From positions 1 through 64,000 of the forward strand of contig NZ_WBVT01000011.1 of NCBI RefSeq assembly GCF_009193355.1: a stretch of 64,000 nt of DNA. Direction: 5' to 3'. This stretch comes from Bifidobacterium leontopitheci. Lineage in GTDB: Bacteria > Actinomycetota > Actinomycetes > Actinomycetales > Bifidobacteriaceae. A model generated the notes under the pieces. The model was not told where the DNA came from, did no database searches, and was given only the letters and a program-made list of their open reading frames with translations. The position numbers and the translations under genes are program-made. Below, in pieces: positions 50,839 to 62,576 of this stretch (positions within the stretch are counted from its first letter, which is position 1; the number at the start of each line of letters is the position of its first letter).

Positions 50839-52583
50839 CAGTAGATGAACAACCCCCAGAACGCGAACACGAGCAGCACGCTGAACATCGCAATCGACGT
50901 CACCCAGAACAGCACGCGGCCGAGCCTGGTGGATGCGAGCACCGGCTCCCGTCCGCTCACCACGGCCCTGATCGAGCCACGCCTGGGCGGGAACTGCAGC
51001 ACGCCGCGGTTCATCGCCACTTCGATCAGTCGGGCGACCACGCGCGACCACGCCCAGACGACCAGCGTGCACACCACCTGGATGACCGGCCAGCTCCATA
51101 CCATGAGCCCCGGCTCGTCGTCGGGCGCACCGCCCCACGCGATCTTCACAACGGCCATGACCACCTGGCCGAGCCCTGCGGCGAACAGGGCGAGCGTCGC
51201 CATGGTGGTGATGGTCAGGGTCAGCAGCTGATTGCCGAACCCGTGCGAGAAGCCGAGCAGCGGCCCCTTGCGCCGTCGCACGGCCGCATGGATGCGCAAG
51301 GCGAACGCCACGAGCGCCACGATGAGCGCGAGCAGCAGCATGACGAGCATGAACACGTGCACGAGCACGCCGTACACGGTGAGCCCCCGGTTCGCGTGCA
51401 GGTCCTTCGGCACGGTAATCGACTGATAGAGCCTTATGCCTGCGACCCGTTCGCTGGTCTGTTTCAGGCCGCGCGTCTGCCCGACCGCCCAGTCAATGAC
51501 GTCGCTGACGTACCGGTCGGCGAACCCGGTGCCGGCGGTGGACTCGTCGCCGAGCCGCAGCACGTGGTTGGCGACCGGATAGCTGCGGATGGTCATGTCC
51601 CAGTTGCCGGCACGGTGGGCCATGGCGAGCATGGCCTCGGTGCCTTCGACCTGCGCGGTCATCACGTCCTTCGACCCGTAGGCGACCAGCGTGGGGATGG
51701 AGTAGGTCTGCGGCTCGAGCGTGCGGATGTCGGGATTGGTTACGCCGAACATGGCCGAGTCAGCGTTGAATGCGCGGCGCACGATCGACTGGTATCCCTC
51801 GTGCGCGCCGGCGAGCGCGAAGTCCTGCGCTGCGAGGAATCCGACGGCTTCGCGCGGCGAGAACACCATGGGGCTGAGCAGGATCTGGAATGCGACCTTG
51901 CGGTCCATGCGAAGCAGGTACGCGGACACCCAGGTCGATTCGGAGGTTGCGTAGATGCCGACCTTGCCGGCGTCGACGTCGTTGCGGCCGCGCAGCATGT
52001 CGATCACCTGGTCGTAGACGGCCGCCGAGCCGGGATAGTCGCGTGTCACGTCGTTGGTGCTCCATGCCGGCTTGTCGATGACGGCGGTCACGAAGCCGGC
52101 GGACGCCATGGCTTCGGCCACGTCGCCGAACGAGTTCTTGGCGGTCCCGTAGCCGGCGCCGTGCATGAACACGACCGCCGGCAGTCCCTTGCCTGCGCCG
52201 ATCGGCTCGCGCACGATCATGTTGGTGCGTTGCACCTCACCGGTGGACGGCCGTTTCGCGTTGAACCAAGTGGAGGTCTCCTTGACCTGATAGGTGCCGT
52301 TTTCCGGCAGGCTGACATGGTCCGGATTGGCGAAGGTGACGGACGTGTCCGCGGTCAGCGTGCTGATGGTCTGCCCGGTCGGCTCGTTGTTCCACGGCAC
52401 CGCGGTGGCGTTCGAGACGAACACGAGGACGCCGAGCATCATGATGAAGATGGGGATGTTGAGCCGCAGCCGATGCCAGCGCGACCATGCGGCCGGTGCG
52501 GCGGCATGGTCGACGGGTTCCGGCACGTCCGCTGACCTGCCGGAACCGTTGCGCTGTTGTTCGCTACGTTCCCGATTCGACAC
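50838..52583 (-). CDS. Membrane protein with alpha/beta-hydrolase domain
   Basis: 581 residues. One N-terminal helix (about 43-62), an exported alpha/beta-hydrolase domain (about 85-385), then about four to five C-terminal helices (about 410-580). Hydrolase features: oxyanion motif VVFMHGAGYG, nucleophile region IYATSESTW (Ser in an A-T-S-E-S elbow rather than the classic G-x-S-x-G), Asp in VAYGSKDVM and His in VANHVLRLG. Substrate unknown; an esterase or peptidase role at the envelope is likely. Translationally coupled to recO-uppS. Confidence 0.8.
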   Translation of the reverse strand: MSNRERSEQQRNGSGRSADVPEPVDHAAAPAAWSRWHRLRLNIPIFIMMLGVLVFVSNATAVPWNNEPTGQTISTLTADTSVTFANPDHVSLPENGTYQVKETSTWFNAKRPSTGEVQRTNMIVREPIGAGKGLPAVVFMHGAGYGTAKNSFGDVAEAMASAGFVTAVIDKPAWSTNDVTRDYPGSAAVYDQVIDMLRGRNDVDAGKVGIYATSESTWVSAYLLRMDRKVAFQILLSPMVFSPREAVGFLAAQDFALAGAHEGYQSIVRRAFNADSAMFGVTNPDIRTLEPQTYSIPTLVAYGSKDVMTAQVEGTEAMLAMAHRAGNWDMTIRSYPVANHVLRLGDESTAGTGFADRYVSDVIDWAVGQTRGLKQTSERVAGIRLYQSITVPKDLHANRGLTVYGVLVHVFMLVMLLLALIVALVAFALRIHAAVRRRKGPLLGFSHGFGNQLLTLTITTMATLALFAAGLGQVVMAVVKIAWGGAPDDEPGLMVWSWPVIQVVCTLVVWAWSRVVARLIEVAMNRGVLQFPPRRGSIRAVVSGREPVLASTRLGRVLFWVTSIAMFSVLLVFAFWGLFIY

Positions 52584-52674
52584 GCCACCATCCTAACCGG
52601 ACGGTCGGTCTTCGCCGGGTGCGGTCACGCTCTCGGCGTATCGGATGGGCGAGCGGCGGCGCCTGCCCGGCCGT

Positions 52675-53887
<1,213 letters not shown>

Positions 53888-53907
<20 letters not shown>

Positions 53908-55096
53908 GCTCCTGCCTGTTTATCAGATCGTCGGCACGCCGACGGGCTTCATGCTCGATCTGCCCCATTTCCTCCACAGATGCGAACAGCGGGTTGCCGC
54001 GCAGCTCGGCGTCCATCTCGTCGATCACGGCCTTGACCGTGTCCACGATGCCGAGGTACGGCAGGCGATGGTCGAGGAACGCGTGCACGGCCTGCTCGTT
54101 GGCGGCGTTGAGCACGGCGGTATGCTTCTCGGATGCGGCGAGGCACTGCCGGGCCAGGTCGACGGCGGGGAACGCCTCGTCGTCCAGCGGCTCGAACGTC
54201 CACTGCGCGGCCTTCGTCCAGTCGCAGGCGGCGGCGACATCATCCATGCGGTCGGGAGCGGACAGGCCGAGCGCGATCGGCAGGCGCATGTCGGGCGGCG
54301 ACATCTGGCCGATGGTCGCGCCGTCGACGAACTCGACCATCGAATGCACGATGGACTGCGGGTGCACGGTCACGCTGATGCGGTCGGGGCCGATGTCGAA
54401 CAGCCGGCTCGCCTCGATGACCTCAAGGCCTTTGTTCATCAGCGTGGACGAGTTGATGGTGACGACCGGGCCCATATGCCAGGTCGGGTGGTGCAGGGCC
54501 TGCTCGGGCGTGATGTCACGCATATCCTCGCGCTTCCAGCCGCGGAACGGACCGCCCGACGCGGTGATGACCAGGCGGCTCACCTCGCCGTGCGTGCCGG
54601 AACGCAGCGACTGCCAGATGGCGGAGTGCTCGGAGTCGACGGGGTTGATCTGGTCGTCGCGCACCTGGGCGCGGAACAGCAGATGGCCGCCGGCGACCAC
54701 GGACTCCTTGTTCGCCAAGGCGAGCTGGGAGCCGGCCTGCAGCGCGGCGATGGACGGTTCGAGGCCGACCGAGCCGGTGATGCCGTTGAGCACCACGTCG
54801 GCGCCCGAACCGGCGATGGCGTTGACCGCCTGCGCTCCGGCCTGCACCTGCGTGTAGTGCGCTCCAGCCTGTTCGAGCGCCTGCTTGAGCGCCGGGACAG
54901 CCTGCTCGTCGTAGACCGCGACCTGCGGAACATGGTAGCGGACCGCCTGCTGTGCGAGCAGGTCGACGTGGGCGCCGCCGGCGACGAGACCGGTGATGAC
55001 GAACCGGTCGGTGTGACGGTCGATGACGTCGAGCGCCTGCGTGCCGATCGAACCGGTCGAGCCGAGTATGACCAACGTGTTCCTATGATGACTCAT
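53888..55096 (-). CDS. dxr: 1-deoxy-D-xylulose 5-phosphate reductoisomerase
   Basis: 402 residues. First committed MEP-pathway step, NADPH-dependent. Motifs: [17 protein letters not shown] (NADPH-binding, about 9-25), [24 protein letters not shown] (metal and substrate), TASGGPFRG and [18 protein letters not shown] 55096 is chosen over TTG 55129; the ribosome site is weak (GGGAAG). dxr and ispG form a pair. Confidence 0.96.
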
Positions 55097-55185
55097 CTGT
55101 GATGATGCTTCTTCCCTGATGATGCTCAATGGATATGGATGCGGCCACCGTCATCGGCCATCGGCGACCAACGGCCGTGCGGGTC

Positions 55186-56814
55186 TCAACGGCCGCCGTC
55201 CTGGCTTTCGTTCGACTTCGTTTTGTCGGCAGGCGCGTTGGCGAACAGGTCGTGCGTCTCGCCGACGTTCAGCGTGGGGAACGACAGGTCGGGGATGTCG
55301 AAGTCGGCCTTCGACTCCGGGTTGAAATACAGGCCGGAGAACAGGTCGCCGGGGACATCGGACTTGGAGTGTTCCGTCGCGGCGGGTGCGGGGGCCGCGA
55401 CCGCCGGCTCCTGGACCGGAGGCTGAACGGCAGGCTGGACGATTGGCTGTGCCGGTTGCGCGGCGACGGGCGCCGCGGCGCCGGATTCCTCTTCGGCCAG
55501 CGCGGCGAGCGGATCGAATGCGGCGGTGGCTTCGCCGGGCTTCACCTCGTCCTGCTGCATGCGACGCGGCTTGACCGCGGGCGCGAACGAGACCGGCATC
55601 GGCTCGACGGCAGGCGCGGCGGTCTGCGCCGGAGCTGCCACTGGAAGGTCGGATACCGGGGCGCCGGCCGTGGGCGTCGGCTGGGGCGCCGGCACTGCGG
55701 GAGCCGCTTGCACCGCCGGGGAAACGGACGGCGCCGCTGCCGGCTGGACCGGCGCAGGTGCGGGGATGGCTGGCGCCGCCGCAGGGACGGATGCACCTGC
55801 GGCAGGCGTCTGCTTGCCGGATTGGGCATCCTGCTGGGCTGACGGCTGATCAGCCGGCTGGCTTTCCGCCTGACCGGTGCTGCGCGCCAGTGCGGCGAGC
55901 GACGACACCGGCTGCCCGGCGGCCTGCGCGTTGGCGAGCGACGCGCCCGCGGCGGACGGCGACGCGAACAGGGCCTCCTCCGCCTGATGCAGGGCGTGGA
56001 ACGATTCGCCGGACTGTGCAACGGTCTGCTTGGCCGGCGCGAACGACTGCGGCAGCGCCTCATCGGAGTGCGCGTTCTGCGCGGGCATCGGCGCATACGC
56101 ATTGTCGGACCCGAACAGCGGGGTGACGCCGTCGGCGGGCTTACGCGACGGCACCGGCTCATGCACACCTGACACGTAATCGGCGACGCGCGCGAACGAT
56201 TCGAGCCGGCTGAGCAGCTGCACGCACGAGTTGAGGTAGAAGTCCACCTGACGCTCGTCATAGCCGCGCTTGCCCTTGCGCTGGGTGAACACGATGTTGG
56301 ACACGAACGAGGAGTTCACGTCGGCGAGCTTGCGGGCGTCCTTGTCGTCGGTGCCGTCAGCGCCGAGCCCCACGGCGGCCTTGTCCACAATCTGGTCGAT
56401 GAGACGGTCGACCTGCTTGCGGTCGTACGACGGCTTGCGATCGCGGCCTCGCGCGAACCGTTCGCCGGCGTCGCGGTCGGCATGCTCGCACACCTGACGG
56501 TACAGCTCTTCGGTCTGCGCCTTCCATGCCACCCGGCCATGCTCGGTGATCTCACGCGTCGTCTGCTTGTCGACCACCGCCTGCTCCAGACGGGCGAGCG
56601 CGGCGTCGACCTGAGTGATGTCGTAGCCGCCCTTGCTCAGGTCGAACGATACGTTCTGGATGTCCTGCTGCGTGAGCTGAGCGTCCTCGCTCTCATACAG
56701 GGCGTGCGCACGGTCGAGGAACGCATCGACCTGATCGGCGTCATACCCCCATTTGCGCTTCCCCACTCGCGCGATTCTCGACGCGCTTTTTTCCGTCCCG
56801 TCATGATGCGCCAT
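55186..56814 (-). CDS. DivIVA-domain protein with long Pro/Ala-rich tail
   Basis: 542 residues. Three DivIVA-like helices-with-turn motifs of the form GYD..QVDxFLDRA at about 22-35, 62-75 and 185-200 (for example WGYDADQVDAFLDRA and RGYDERQVDFYLNSC). The ~280 C-terminal residues are disordered (Ala, Pro, Gln, Val). No membrane helix. DivIVA-domain proteins in actinobacteria mark cell poles and septa and guide wall growth; this is probably a scaffold of that kind. Located upstream of dxr, 89 bp apart. Confidence 0.8.
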   Translation of the reverse strand: MAHHDGTEKSASRIARVGKRKWGYDADQVDAFLDRAHALYESEDAQLTQQDIQNVSFDLSKGGYDITQVDAALARLEQAVVDKQTTREITEHGRVAWKAQTEELYRQVCEHADRDAGERFARGRDRKPSYDRKQVDRLIDQIVDKAAVGLGADGTDDKDARKLADVNSSFVSNIVFTQRKGKRGYDERQVDFYLNSCVQLLSRLESFARVADYVSGVHEPVPSRKPADGVTPLFGSDNAYAPMPAQNAHSDEALPQSFAPAKQTVAQSGESFHALHQAEEALFASPSAAGASLANAQAAGQPVSSLAALARSTGQAESQPADQPSAQQDAQSGKQTPAAGASVPAAAPAIPAPAPVQPAAAPSVSPAVQAAPAVPAPQPTPTAGAPVSDLPVAAPAQTAAPAVEPMPVSFAPAVKPRRMQQDEVKPGEATAAFDPLAALAEEESGAAAPVAAQPAQPIVQPAVQPPVQEPAVAAPAPAATEHSKSDVPGDLFSGLYFNPESKADFDIPDLSFPTLNVGETHDLFANAPADKTKSNESQDGGR

Positions 56815-56987
56815 CGGTTGATCGACCTCCTACAGTAAAACTTCTCCCGTCCACTTTACGTGGGCGCAACGACTCAGGGCGCCATGCGGACGCCCCGCCT
56901 ACCTGATTGCGGCGGCATACGGCCGTCGGCTCCCGCGCGACGCGCCGGCGCCGCCGATACACGCTTTACGCTACAGTATGTCAATGC

Positions 56988-57061
56988 GGGCAATTAGCTC
57001 AGTTGGTTAGAGCGCCACCTTTACACGGTGGATGTCGGGGGTTCGAATCCCTCATTGCCCA
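56988..57061 (+). tRNA. tRNA-Val (anticodon TAC)
   Basis: Full cloverleaf: acceptor GGGCAAT with ATTGCCC, D-arm GCTC...GAGC, anticodon stem CCACC/GGTGG with loop TTTACAC, T-arm GGGGG-TTCGAAT-CCCTC, discriminator A. The 3' CCA is not encoded (CCG follows). A -10-like TACAGT lies 16 bp upstream. Confidence 0.97.
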
Positions 57062-57064
57062 CCG

Positions 57065-57889
57065 TCAGACACCATCACCCAGTGGTACCCGCGACACGAA
57101 CCGGCGTTCCTCGCCGCTGACCGGATCCACGAACCGCAACGAACGCGCCACCAGTTCCAGCGGCTGCGAGAAATCATCATACTGCCGCTCCACGATGCTC
57201 GGATAGAAGTCATCTCCGGCGATCGGCAACCCCAGCGAGTTCATGTGCACGCGCAGCTGGTGCGTCTTGCCGGTGCGCGGATGCAGCGTGTACGGCCGCA
57301 ATCCCCCCGCAGGCGCGCCCGGCTTCCCCGCCGAAGCCGCAGCCCCGCCGTCGCGCCACCTGCCCAGCTCGATCACCGTTTCGGCGTTGACCGCGCCCGG
57401 CTCCTCGAACGCCTGGAGCACGCCGCGCAGCTTGGTGATATGCGAACGGCGTCGCAACGGGAACACGCGCGGCGCCTCCAGCCGCTCGACCGTCCCGTAT
57501 CGTGGGCGTCGTATCGGCCGGCTGGGCGCCAGGCATTCGTAGACCTTCGTCGCCCGATGCTCCTGGAAGAGCGTCTGATAGGCGCCGCGCAGCGCCGGGT
57601 CGCGCACGAACACGACGACGCCGGCGGTGAGGCGGTCCAGCCGGTGCGCGGGGGTGATGGCAGGCTCGCCATACCGCTCGCGCAGCCTGATCAGCGCGGT
57701 CTGCCGGTACCACATGCCGCGCGGCGTGGTGGCGAGGAAATGAGGCTTGTCGATGACGATGATGCCCGCATCCTCATACAGCACCTCGTAGTCGAAGGGA
57801 ATCCGCGGCTCGTCGGTCACCCAACGATGCCGCTTCAACGGTCGCCGGACGGCCGGCTCGGCACATGGCGCCGACAAGTCCACGCTCAC
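57065..57889 (-). CDS. RluA-family pseudouridine synthase
   Basis: 274 residues. Catalytic motif [14 protein letters not shown] (Asp about 85), LLRVHM-like end [17 protein letters not shown], and IDKPHF near residue 47. It converts uridine to pseudouridine in rRNA or tRNA; the exact site is unknown. Start is GTG 57889, overlapping the smpB stop by 4 nt (GTGA). Its stop lies only 3 bp from the convergent tRNA-Val. Confidence 0.92.
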   Translation of the reverse strand: MSVDLSAPCAEPAVRRPLKRHRWVTDEPRIPFDYEVLYEDAGIIVIDKPHFLATTPRGMWYRQTALIRLRERYGEPAITPAHRLDRLTAGVVVFVRDPALRGAYQTLFQEHRATKVYECLAPSRPIRRPRYGTVERLEAPRVFPLRRRSHITKLRGVLQAFEEPGAVNAETVIELGRWRDGGAAASAGKPGAPAGGLRPYTLHPRTGKTHQLRVHMNSLGLPIAGDDFYPSIVERQYDDFSQPLELVARSLRFVDPVSGEERRFVSRVPLGDGV

Positions 57890-58365
57890 CGCGACCGCAT
57901 GTTCCTGTAACGCATGACGCGCAGCGCCTCACGCTTGTCCTGCTCCTCGCGCAACGCCTGGCGCTTGTCGAACTCACGCTTGCCTCGCGCCAGCGCGATC
58001 TCGGCCTTCACCCGGCCATCCTTGAAGTAGAGGCTCAGGGGGACGATCGTGTAGCCCTTCGCTTCGATCTGCCGCGCAAGCTTGGCGATCTGCTGGGCGT
58101 GCAGCAGCAGCTTGCGCTTGCGCTTGGGGGCGTGGTTGTTCCACGTGCCGTTGAGGTATTCGGGGATGTTGGCGCCTTCAAGCCAGATCTCGCCCCTGCG
58201 GTCGATGGAGACGAACGCTTCGGCGAGGGACGCCCGCCCCTCGCGCAGCGATTTGACCTCGGTGCCGGTCAATGCGATGCCCGCCTCGTAGGTGTCTTCG
58301 ATGAGATAGTCGTGTCGCGCCCTGCGGTTCTGCGCGATGATCGAGGTTCCTTGTTCCTTTGCCAT
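57886..58365 (-). CDS. smpB: SsrA-binding protein SmpB
   Basis: 159 residues. Binds tmRNA and brings it to stalled ribosomes. Motifs: [36 protein letters not shown]-like [19 protein letters not shown] and a C-terminal basic helix. AAGGA lies 4 nt before ATG 58365. ssrA is not seen in this window. Confidence 0.97.
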   Translation of the reverse strand: MAKEQGTSIIAQNRRARHDYLIEDTYEAGIALTGTEVKSLREGRASLAEAFVSIDRRGEIWLEGANIPEYLNGTWNNHAPKRKRKLLLHAQQIAKLARQIEAKGYTIVPLSLYFKDGRVKAEIALARGKREFDKRQALREEQDKREALRVMRYRNMRSR

Positions 58366-58374
58366 TTCGTCCTT

Positions 58375-58406
58375 GTCATGAAGTGGTCATGTCATGAAGT
58401 GGTCAT
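58375..58406. repeat. 16-nt tandem duplication in the smpB leader
   Basis: Two perfect copies of GTCATGAAGTGGTCAT directly before the smpB ribosome site, with a third partial copy (GTGGTCAT) following. Confidence 0.8.
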
Positions 58407-58532
58407 GCTGTGGTCATGATGCTGTTTGTCATGATATGCCGAGTCGACCCGTGCATGAGACGCCGTCGGCGCGCCACGGGCAGACCATGCCCGTGACGCG
58501 CCGTTGTACGACGATGCAGCCTGCGCCGCGAC

Positions 58533-59984
58533 TCAGTAGTGTACGTACTCGTAGTTGCCTGCATTGTAGACGGTCATCCAGTGGGCGACACCCTGCCAGA
58601 TGGAACCGCATTCGGAGATGAACACCGAACCGTCGGAGTTCACGCGTTCGACCACGGCCACGTGACCGTAGATCGGGCTGTGGCCGAGCTGGCCGGCCTT
58701 GAACACCATCGCCGCGCCGACGTGCGGCGTGCGGTTGACGAGGTAGCCGAGACGGCGACCGGAGTTCGCCCAATCCTGGCCGTTGCCCATGTAGGAGCCG
58801 GTGGGCAGATGGTAGTAGTACACGCGACGACGGTAGGCGTACCACGTGCACTGGCTCCACGGGTATGCGGAGCCGCCGACCGTGTTGCCGGTCGGGTGGC
58901 CGTAGCAGTAGGCCATGCCTTCATAGCAGTTGCCGGGCACCGTGTAGTTCATGCCGTTGGCCTGACCGGAGCCGCCGGACTGGCTGCCGCTCGAGCTGCC
59001 GGAGCCGGATCCCGAGCCGCTGCCCGAGCCGGAGCCGTTGCCGGGCTTCGACGAGGAGCCGCCGCCCGTGCTGGGCTTGGAGGTCGAACCGCCGCCGATC
59101 TGCTGCTGGCCGCCGGTGTTCGCGTTGGCGGAACCGGTGTTGTTCTGCGCGCTCCACGAGTCGATCTCGGCCTTCATCGAGACCAGATCGGCGGCCTCCT
59201 GCGCCGCCTTGCTGGTCAGGCTCTTCTTCTGCGCCTCGAGCGAGGCCCTGTCGGCGTCGCTCTTCTCGCGCAGCTGCTGCAGCTCGCTCTGCTTGGCCGC
59301 GGCGTCTTCGGCGGCCTGCTGTGCGCTGGCGGCCTGCTCGTCGGCCTGCGCCTTGAGCTGCGTGATCTCGTCCTCGATGGCGCTCAGGCGTTCACGCCGG
59401 TTCATCGACGTGTTGAGCTTGGTCGCCGCATCGTTGGCTGCGTTGGCCTCGCTACGGGTGACGGCCGCCTCGGACTGCATCTTGTTCACGAAATCCTCGG
59501 TCGTGGTGGCGTTGGTCATCACGTCCATGACGGTCGAGGCGTCGGAGCCGTGGAAGCTGTTGCGCGCCAGCTGGGCGACCGCCTCCTTGGCGTCGTCATA
59601 GTCCTCGCCGGTCTGCTTGATCTTCTCCTCGAGCGCGGCCTTGTCGTCCTTGGCCGCCTGCAGACGGTCGGCGGTCGCCTCGGCGAGGCTTTTCGCCTGC
59701 TCGGCCTTCTGCTGCGCCTGCTGAACCGCCTTCTGCGCCGCCGGGATCTGGTTTTCGGTCAAATCGTTGAGCGTGATGATCAGGTCGGCCAGCTTGGAGT
59801 CGACGCCAGCCAACTGGGCCTTGAGGCTCTGATGGCTTGACAGCTTTTTCTGGTATTCGGACATGGTGACCGCCTCGGCGCGTTCGGCGGGTGCTATCGC
59901 CGCGATGGCACCGAAGCCGAACGTGGTCGCCACGGCGAGCGCCACTGCGGTGAACGTGCGTGCACGTTTCGCCATCCTCATCAT
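58533..59984 (-). CDS. CHAP-domain peptidoglycan hydrolase (PcsB-like)
   Basis: 483 residues. Signal peptide 1-38 (AERAEA-VT), long coiled coil about 40-290, Gly/Ser-rich linker about 296-350, CHAP domain about 355-483 with catalytic Cys 379 (SQCTWYAYRR) and His 441 (YGHVAVVE). This is the layout of hydrolases that FtsEX activates through the coiled coil. Its place directly downstream of ftsX supports that partnership. It probably cuts septal peptidoglycan during daughter-cell separation. Confidence 0.92.
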   Translation of the reverse strand: MMRMAKRARTFTAVALAVATTFGFGAIAAIAPAERAEAVTMSEYQKKLSSHQSLKAQLAGVDSKLADLIITLNDLTENQIPAAQKAVQQAQQKAEQAKSLAEATADRLQAAKDDKAALEEKIKQTGEDYDDAKEAVAQLARNSFHGSDASTVMDVMTNATTTEDFVNKMQSEAAVTRSEANAANDAATKLNTSMNRRERLSAIEDEITQLKAQADEQAASAQQAAEDAAAKQSELQQLREKSDADRASLEAQKKSLTSKAAQEAADLVSMKAEIDSWSAQNNTGSANANTGGQQQIGGGSTSKPSTGGGSSSKPGNGSGSGSGSGSGSGSSSGSQSGGSGQANGMNYTVPGNCYEGMAYCYGHPTGNTVGGSAYPWSQCTWYAYRRRVYYYHLPTGSYMGNGQDWANSGRRLGYLVNRTPHVGAAMVFKAGQLGHSPIYGHVAVVERVNSDGSVFISECGSIWQGVAHWMTVYNAGNYEYVHY

Positions 59985-60139
59985 GATTGTCAGCCTTCCC
60001 TAGCCTAGAAGCATACTTGTGTCGCATTGTAGCGGACGACGCTGAACAAACGCCGGCCGCGGATACGCGCTGAGCGGAACCGTCATGCACGTCACATTCG
60101 GCACGTCACATTCCACGACGTTTGCCGTCCGCCGTCGCG

Positions 60140-61063
60140 TCACACCTTGAGGTAGCGTCGCAGCGAGACCGCGGACGCCACCGCCGACAGCAGCATGGCG
60201 CCGACGATCAGTCCGGGTGCGGTCAGCCAGACGGTCGTCTGCGTGATGAACGGCATCCACTGGACGCTCACGGCGAGCCAGTCGGTGACGAACACCTTGA
60301 CGATGCCGCTCAGCGCGCCGACCGCGAGCACGGAGCCGAGGAACGAGGCGATCACGCCCTCGAGGATGAACGGCAGGCGGATGGTCCAGTTCGAGGCGCC
60401 GACCAGTCGCATGATCTCGGTCTCGTTGCGTCTCGAGGCCGCGCTCATGCGGATGGTGGTGGCGGTGAGCATGATGGCGACGACGATCATCACGCCGGCG
60501 AGCACGACGGTGACCAACGTGGCCCGGTTGAGCACGGCGAAGACCGGATCGAAGATCTGCCGCTGGTCGACGACCTCCTCCACGCCGGTCCTGCCGCTGA
60601 GCACTTCGGAGACGACCTGGTATTTGGTCGGGTCCTTGAGCTTGAGCCGCAGCGAGTCCTGCATGTCGGCGGCGGTGAGCGTGCGGCCCTCGTAGACGCC
60701 GTTCGGGTACTGCTTGAGGAACGTGTTCTTGAAGAAGCTTTCGCGGCTGACGTACGTGATCTTCGAGACATCGCCGCTCAGCTCGTCGTTGATGACGTTC
60801 TCAAGGTCGACGATCTCCTGCTGGGTGGGGGCCTTGCCGGTCGCGCAGGTGGCCGCCTGACTGGCGCCGTCCGGGCACAGCCAGACCACGACCTCGACCT
60901 TGTCATACCAGTCGCCCTTGGCGCGCGTGATCTGCGACTGCAGCAGCACGGACGCGCCGATGAACACGAAGGAGATGAACGTGACGAGCATCACGGAGAT
61001 GATCATCGACACGTTGCGCTTCAGGCTGGTCCAGGTTTCCGAAAGGATGAACCGCATTCTCAT
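60140..61063 (-). CDS. ftsX: Cell-division protein FtsX
   Basis: 307 residues. TM1 at about 20-43, an extracellular loop of ~130 residues (about 50-180) containing one Cys pair (LCPDG...ATCATG), then three C-terminal helices (about 185-207, 232-255 and 275-300) separated by the conserved [20 protein letters not shown] segment. With FtsE it forms the complex that activates the CHAP hydrolase. ATG overlaps the ftsE stop by 4 nt. Confidence 0.95.
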   Translation of the reverse strand: MRMRFILSETWTSLKRNVSMIISVMLVTFISFVFIGASVLLQSQITRAKGDWYDKVEVVVWLCPDGASQAATCATGKAPTQQEIVDLENVINDELSGDVSKITYVSRESFFKNTFLKQYPNGVYEGRTLTAADMQDSLRLKLKDPTKYQVVSEVLSGRTGVEEVVDQRQIFDPVFAVLNRATLVTVVLAGVMIVVAIMLTATTIRMSAASRRNETEIMRLVGASNWTIRLPFILEGVIASFLGSVLAVGALSGIVKVFVTDWLAVSVQWMPFITQTTVWLTAPGLIVGAMLLSAVASAVSLRRYLKV

Positions 61064-62385
61064 CGTTCGCTCTCCTTGCCGTCGTTCGTGTGCTCATTGT
61101 CCTGCGTCTCGCCGTGGGCGCGGTGGTGCCGGTGCGCTCCGGACTTGGGCGGGCGCGGCGGACGGGGAGGCGCGGCGGGTGCGTTGTCGTGCGCCGTCTC
61201 TGCGTCAGTACGGTCGGCTGCGGACGCCGTATCCGCGATGTCGCCGTCGGACTCGGCCGGCTTGGCATCGGACCCGGCCGTCGTGTCGCGCTGCGCGGAC
61301 GTGTCGTCGTGCTTCGACGGTGCCGGCTCAGCCGTCTCGGCCGACTGGGACGCGTTCTGGTCGCGGTTCGCACGCTCCTGCGCGGCCAGCTCGTCGAGTG
61401 ACAGTCCCTTGCCCCAAGTGAGCGTGTCCTCGACGGACTGGAACGCCTCGCTGTAGCGGCCGGTGCGGCCGGAGTGCACCGAGCTGGCAAGCCGTGCGAT
61501 GCCCTCGTTGCGGATCGGCTCGTTCACCGCCTTCGCCACGATCTCGACGCCTTCGACGGCGCCCTCTTCGCCGCGGGCCTCGATCGTCGGCACCGAGGAC
61601 GAGCCGCCGTCGGGGCGGAACCGCGCGTCGTCGGCCACGCCGGCGCTGATCGCCTCATGAGCCTTCGACTCGACCTCGCTATCGGGGAAGAATTCCGCGG
61701 AATCATACGACCCCTGGGCCTCGTCGCGCACGATATGGCCGGTGTGCAGCTCGACCACGCGTTTGCGCATCGAGTTGACGATCTCCTCGTTATGCGTGGC
61801 CATCACGATGGTGGTGCCGGTGCGGTTGATCGCGTCCAGCACCTCCATGATGCCCAGCGAGGTGGTCGGATCGAGGTTGCCGGTCGGCTCGTCGGCCAGC
61901 AGGATCTGCGGATGGTTCACGTAGGCGCGGGCGATGGCCACGCGCTGCTGCTCGCCGCCGGACAGCTCATGCGGGTAGCTGCTCTCCTTGCCGGTCAGGC
62001 CGACGGTCTGCAGCACCTGCGGCACCAGCGAGCGGATGGCCGAACGCCGCGTGCCGATCACCTCGAGCGCGAACGCCACGTTCTGCCACACCGTCTTGTT
62101 GGCAAGCAGCTTGTAGTCCTGGAACACGAAGCCAATGGTGCGCCGGTACTGGGGCACCTGACGGTTCGTCAGACGGCGAAGGTCGTTGCCGGCGACGCGG
62201 ATCTCGCCGTCGGTCGCCTCCTCCTCGCGCAACAGCAGGCTCAGCAGCGTCGTCTTGCCGGAACCCGACGCCCCCACAAGAAAGACGAAATCGCCTCGGT
62301 TGATCTCCAGGCTGATGTCGTCCAAAGCCGGCCTCGTGCCCTTCGGATACACCTTGCTCACATGGTCCAGCGTGATGAGCGCCAT
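61060..62385 (-). CDS. ftsE: Cell-division ATP-binding protein FtsE with long C-terminal extension
   Basis: 441 residues. Residues 1-~228 are a normal Fts[21 protein letters not shown], Walker [10 protein letters not shown] (38-46), signature [10 protein letters not shown] (141-150), Walker [11 protein letters not shown] (161-170), His switch MATHNEE. The remaining ~210 residues are an acidic, Ser/Ala/Thr/Asp-rich, probably disordered tail ending in a basic [18 protein letters not shown]-like stretch. FtsE proteins are usually about 220-230 residues, so the tail is unusual. GGGGGAA lies about 6 nt before ATG 62385. Coupled to ftsX. Confidence 0.93.
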   Translation of the reverse strand: MALITLDHVSKVYPKGTRPALDDISLEINRGDFVFLVGASGSGKTTLLSLLLREEEATDGEIRVAGNDLRRLTNRQVPQYRRTIGFVFQDYKLLANKTVWQNVAFALEVIGTRRSAIRSLVPQVLQTVGLTGKESSYPHELSGGEQQRVAIARAYVNHPQILLADEPTGNLDPTTSLGIMEVLDAINRTGTTIVMATHNEEIVNSMRKRVVELHTGHIVRDEAQGSYDSAEFFPDSEVESKAHEAISAGVADDARFRPDGGSSSVPTIEARGEEGAVEGVEIVAKAVNEPIRNEGIARLASSVHSGRTGRYSEAFQSVEDTLTWGKGLSLDELAAQERANRDQNASQSAETAEPAPSKHDDTSAQRDTTAGSDAKPAESDGDIADTASAADRTDAETAHDNAPAAPPRPPRPPKSGAHRHHRAHGETQDNEHTNDGKESER

Positions 62386-62494
62386 GATGTTCCCCCACAA
62401 TCCTGATATCTGTATATATGGTCGTCGGCCGCCCCCTCACAGGACGGCGGGCGGCCGACGTGACGCATCTCTCCGCACGCCTGAGACGGCCGGC

Positions 62495-62545
62495 GTGACG
62501 CTCCCCCAGTCAGCTTCGCCGACAGCCCCCTGTGCCGAGGGGGCG
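62495..62545. repeat. REP-like element between ftsE and prfB
   Basis: GTGACGCTCCCCCAGTCAGC, hairpin, then GCCCCCTGTGCCGAGGGGGC (slightly altered second stem). Confidence 0.8.
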
Positions 62546-62576
62546 AGGAAACAACCGTCCCAAGTGCGGCGGGATG

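Noticed and set aside
56988-57061. tRNA-Val as an integration site of a genomic island
   Set aside because: No integrase nearby and no second copy of the tRNA 3' end in the window; the downstream genes are housekeeping.
60122-61456. 444-codon open frame opposite ftsX/ftsE
   Set aside because: Spans the ftsE-ftsX overlap on the other strand and is rich in Asp/His/Arg; a shadow frame.
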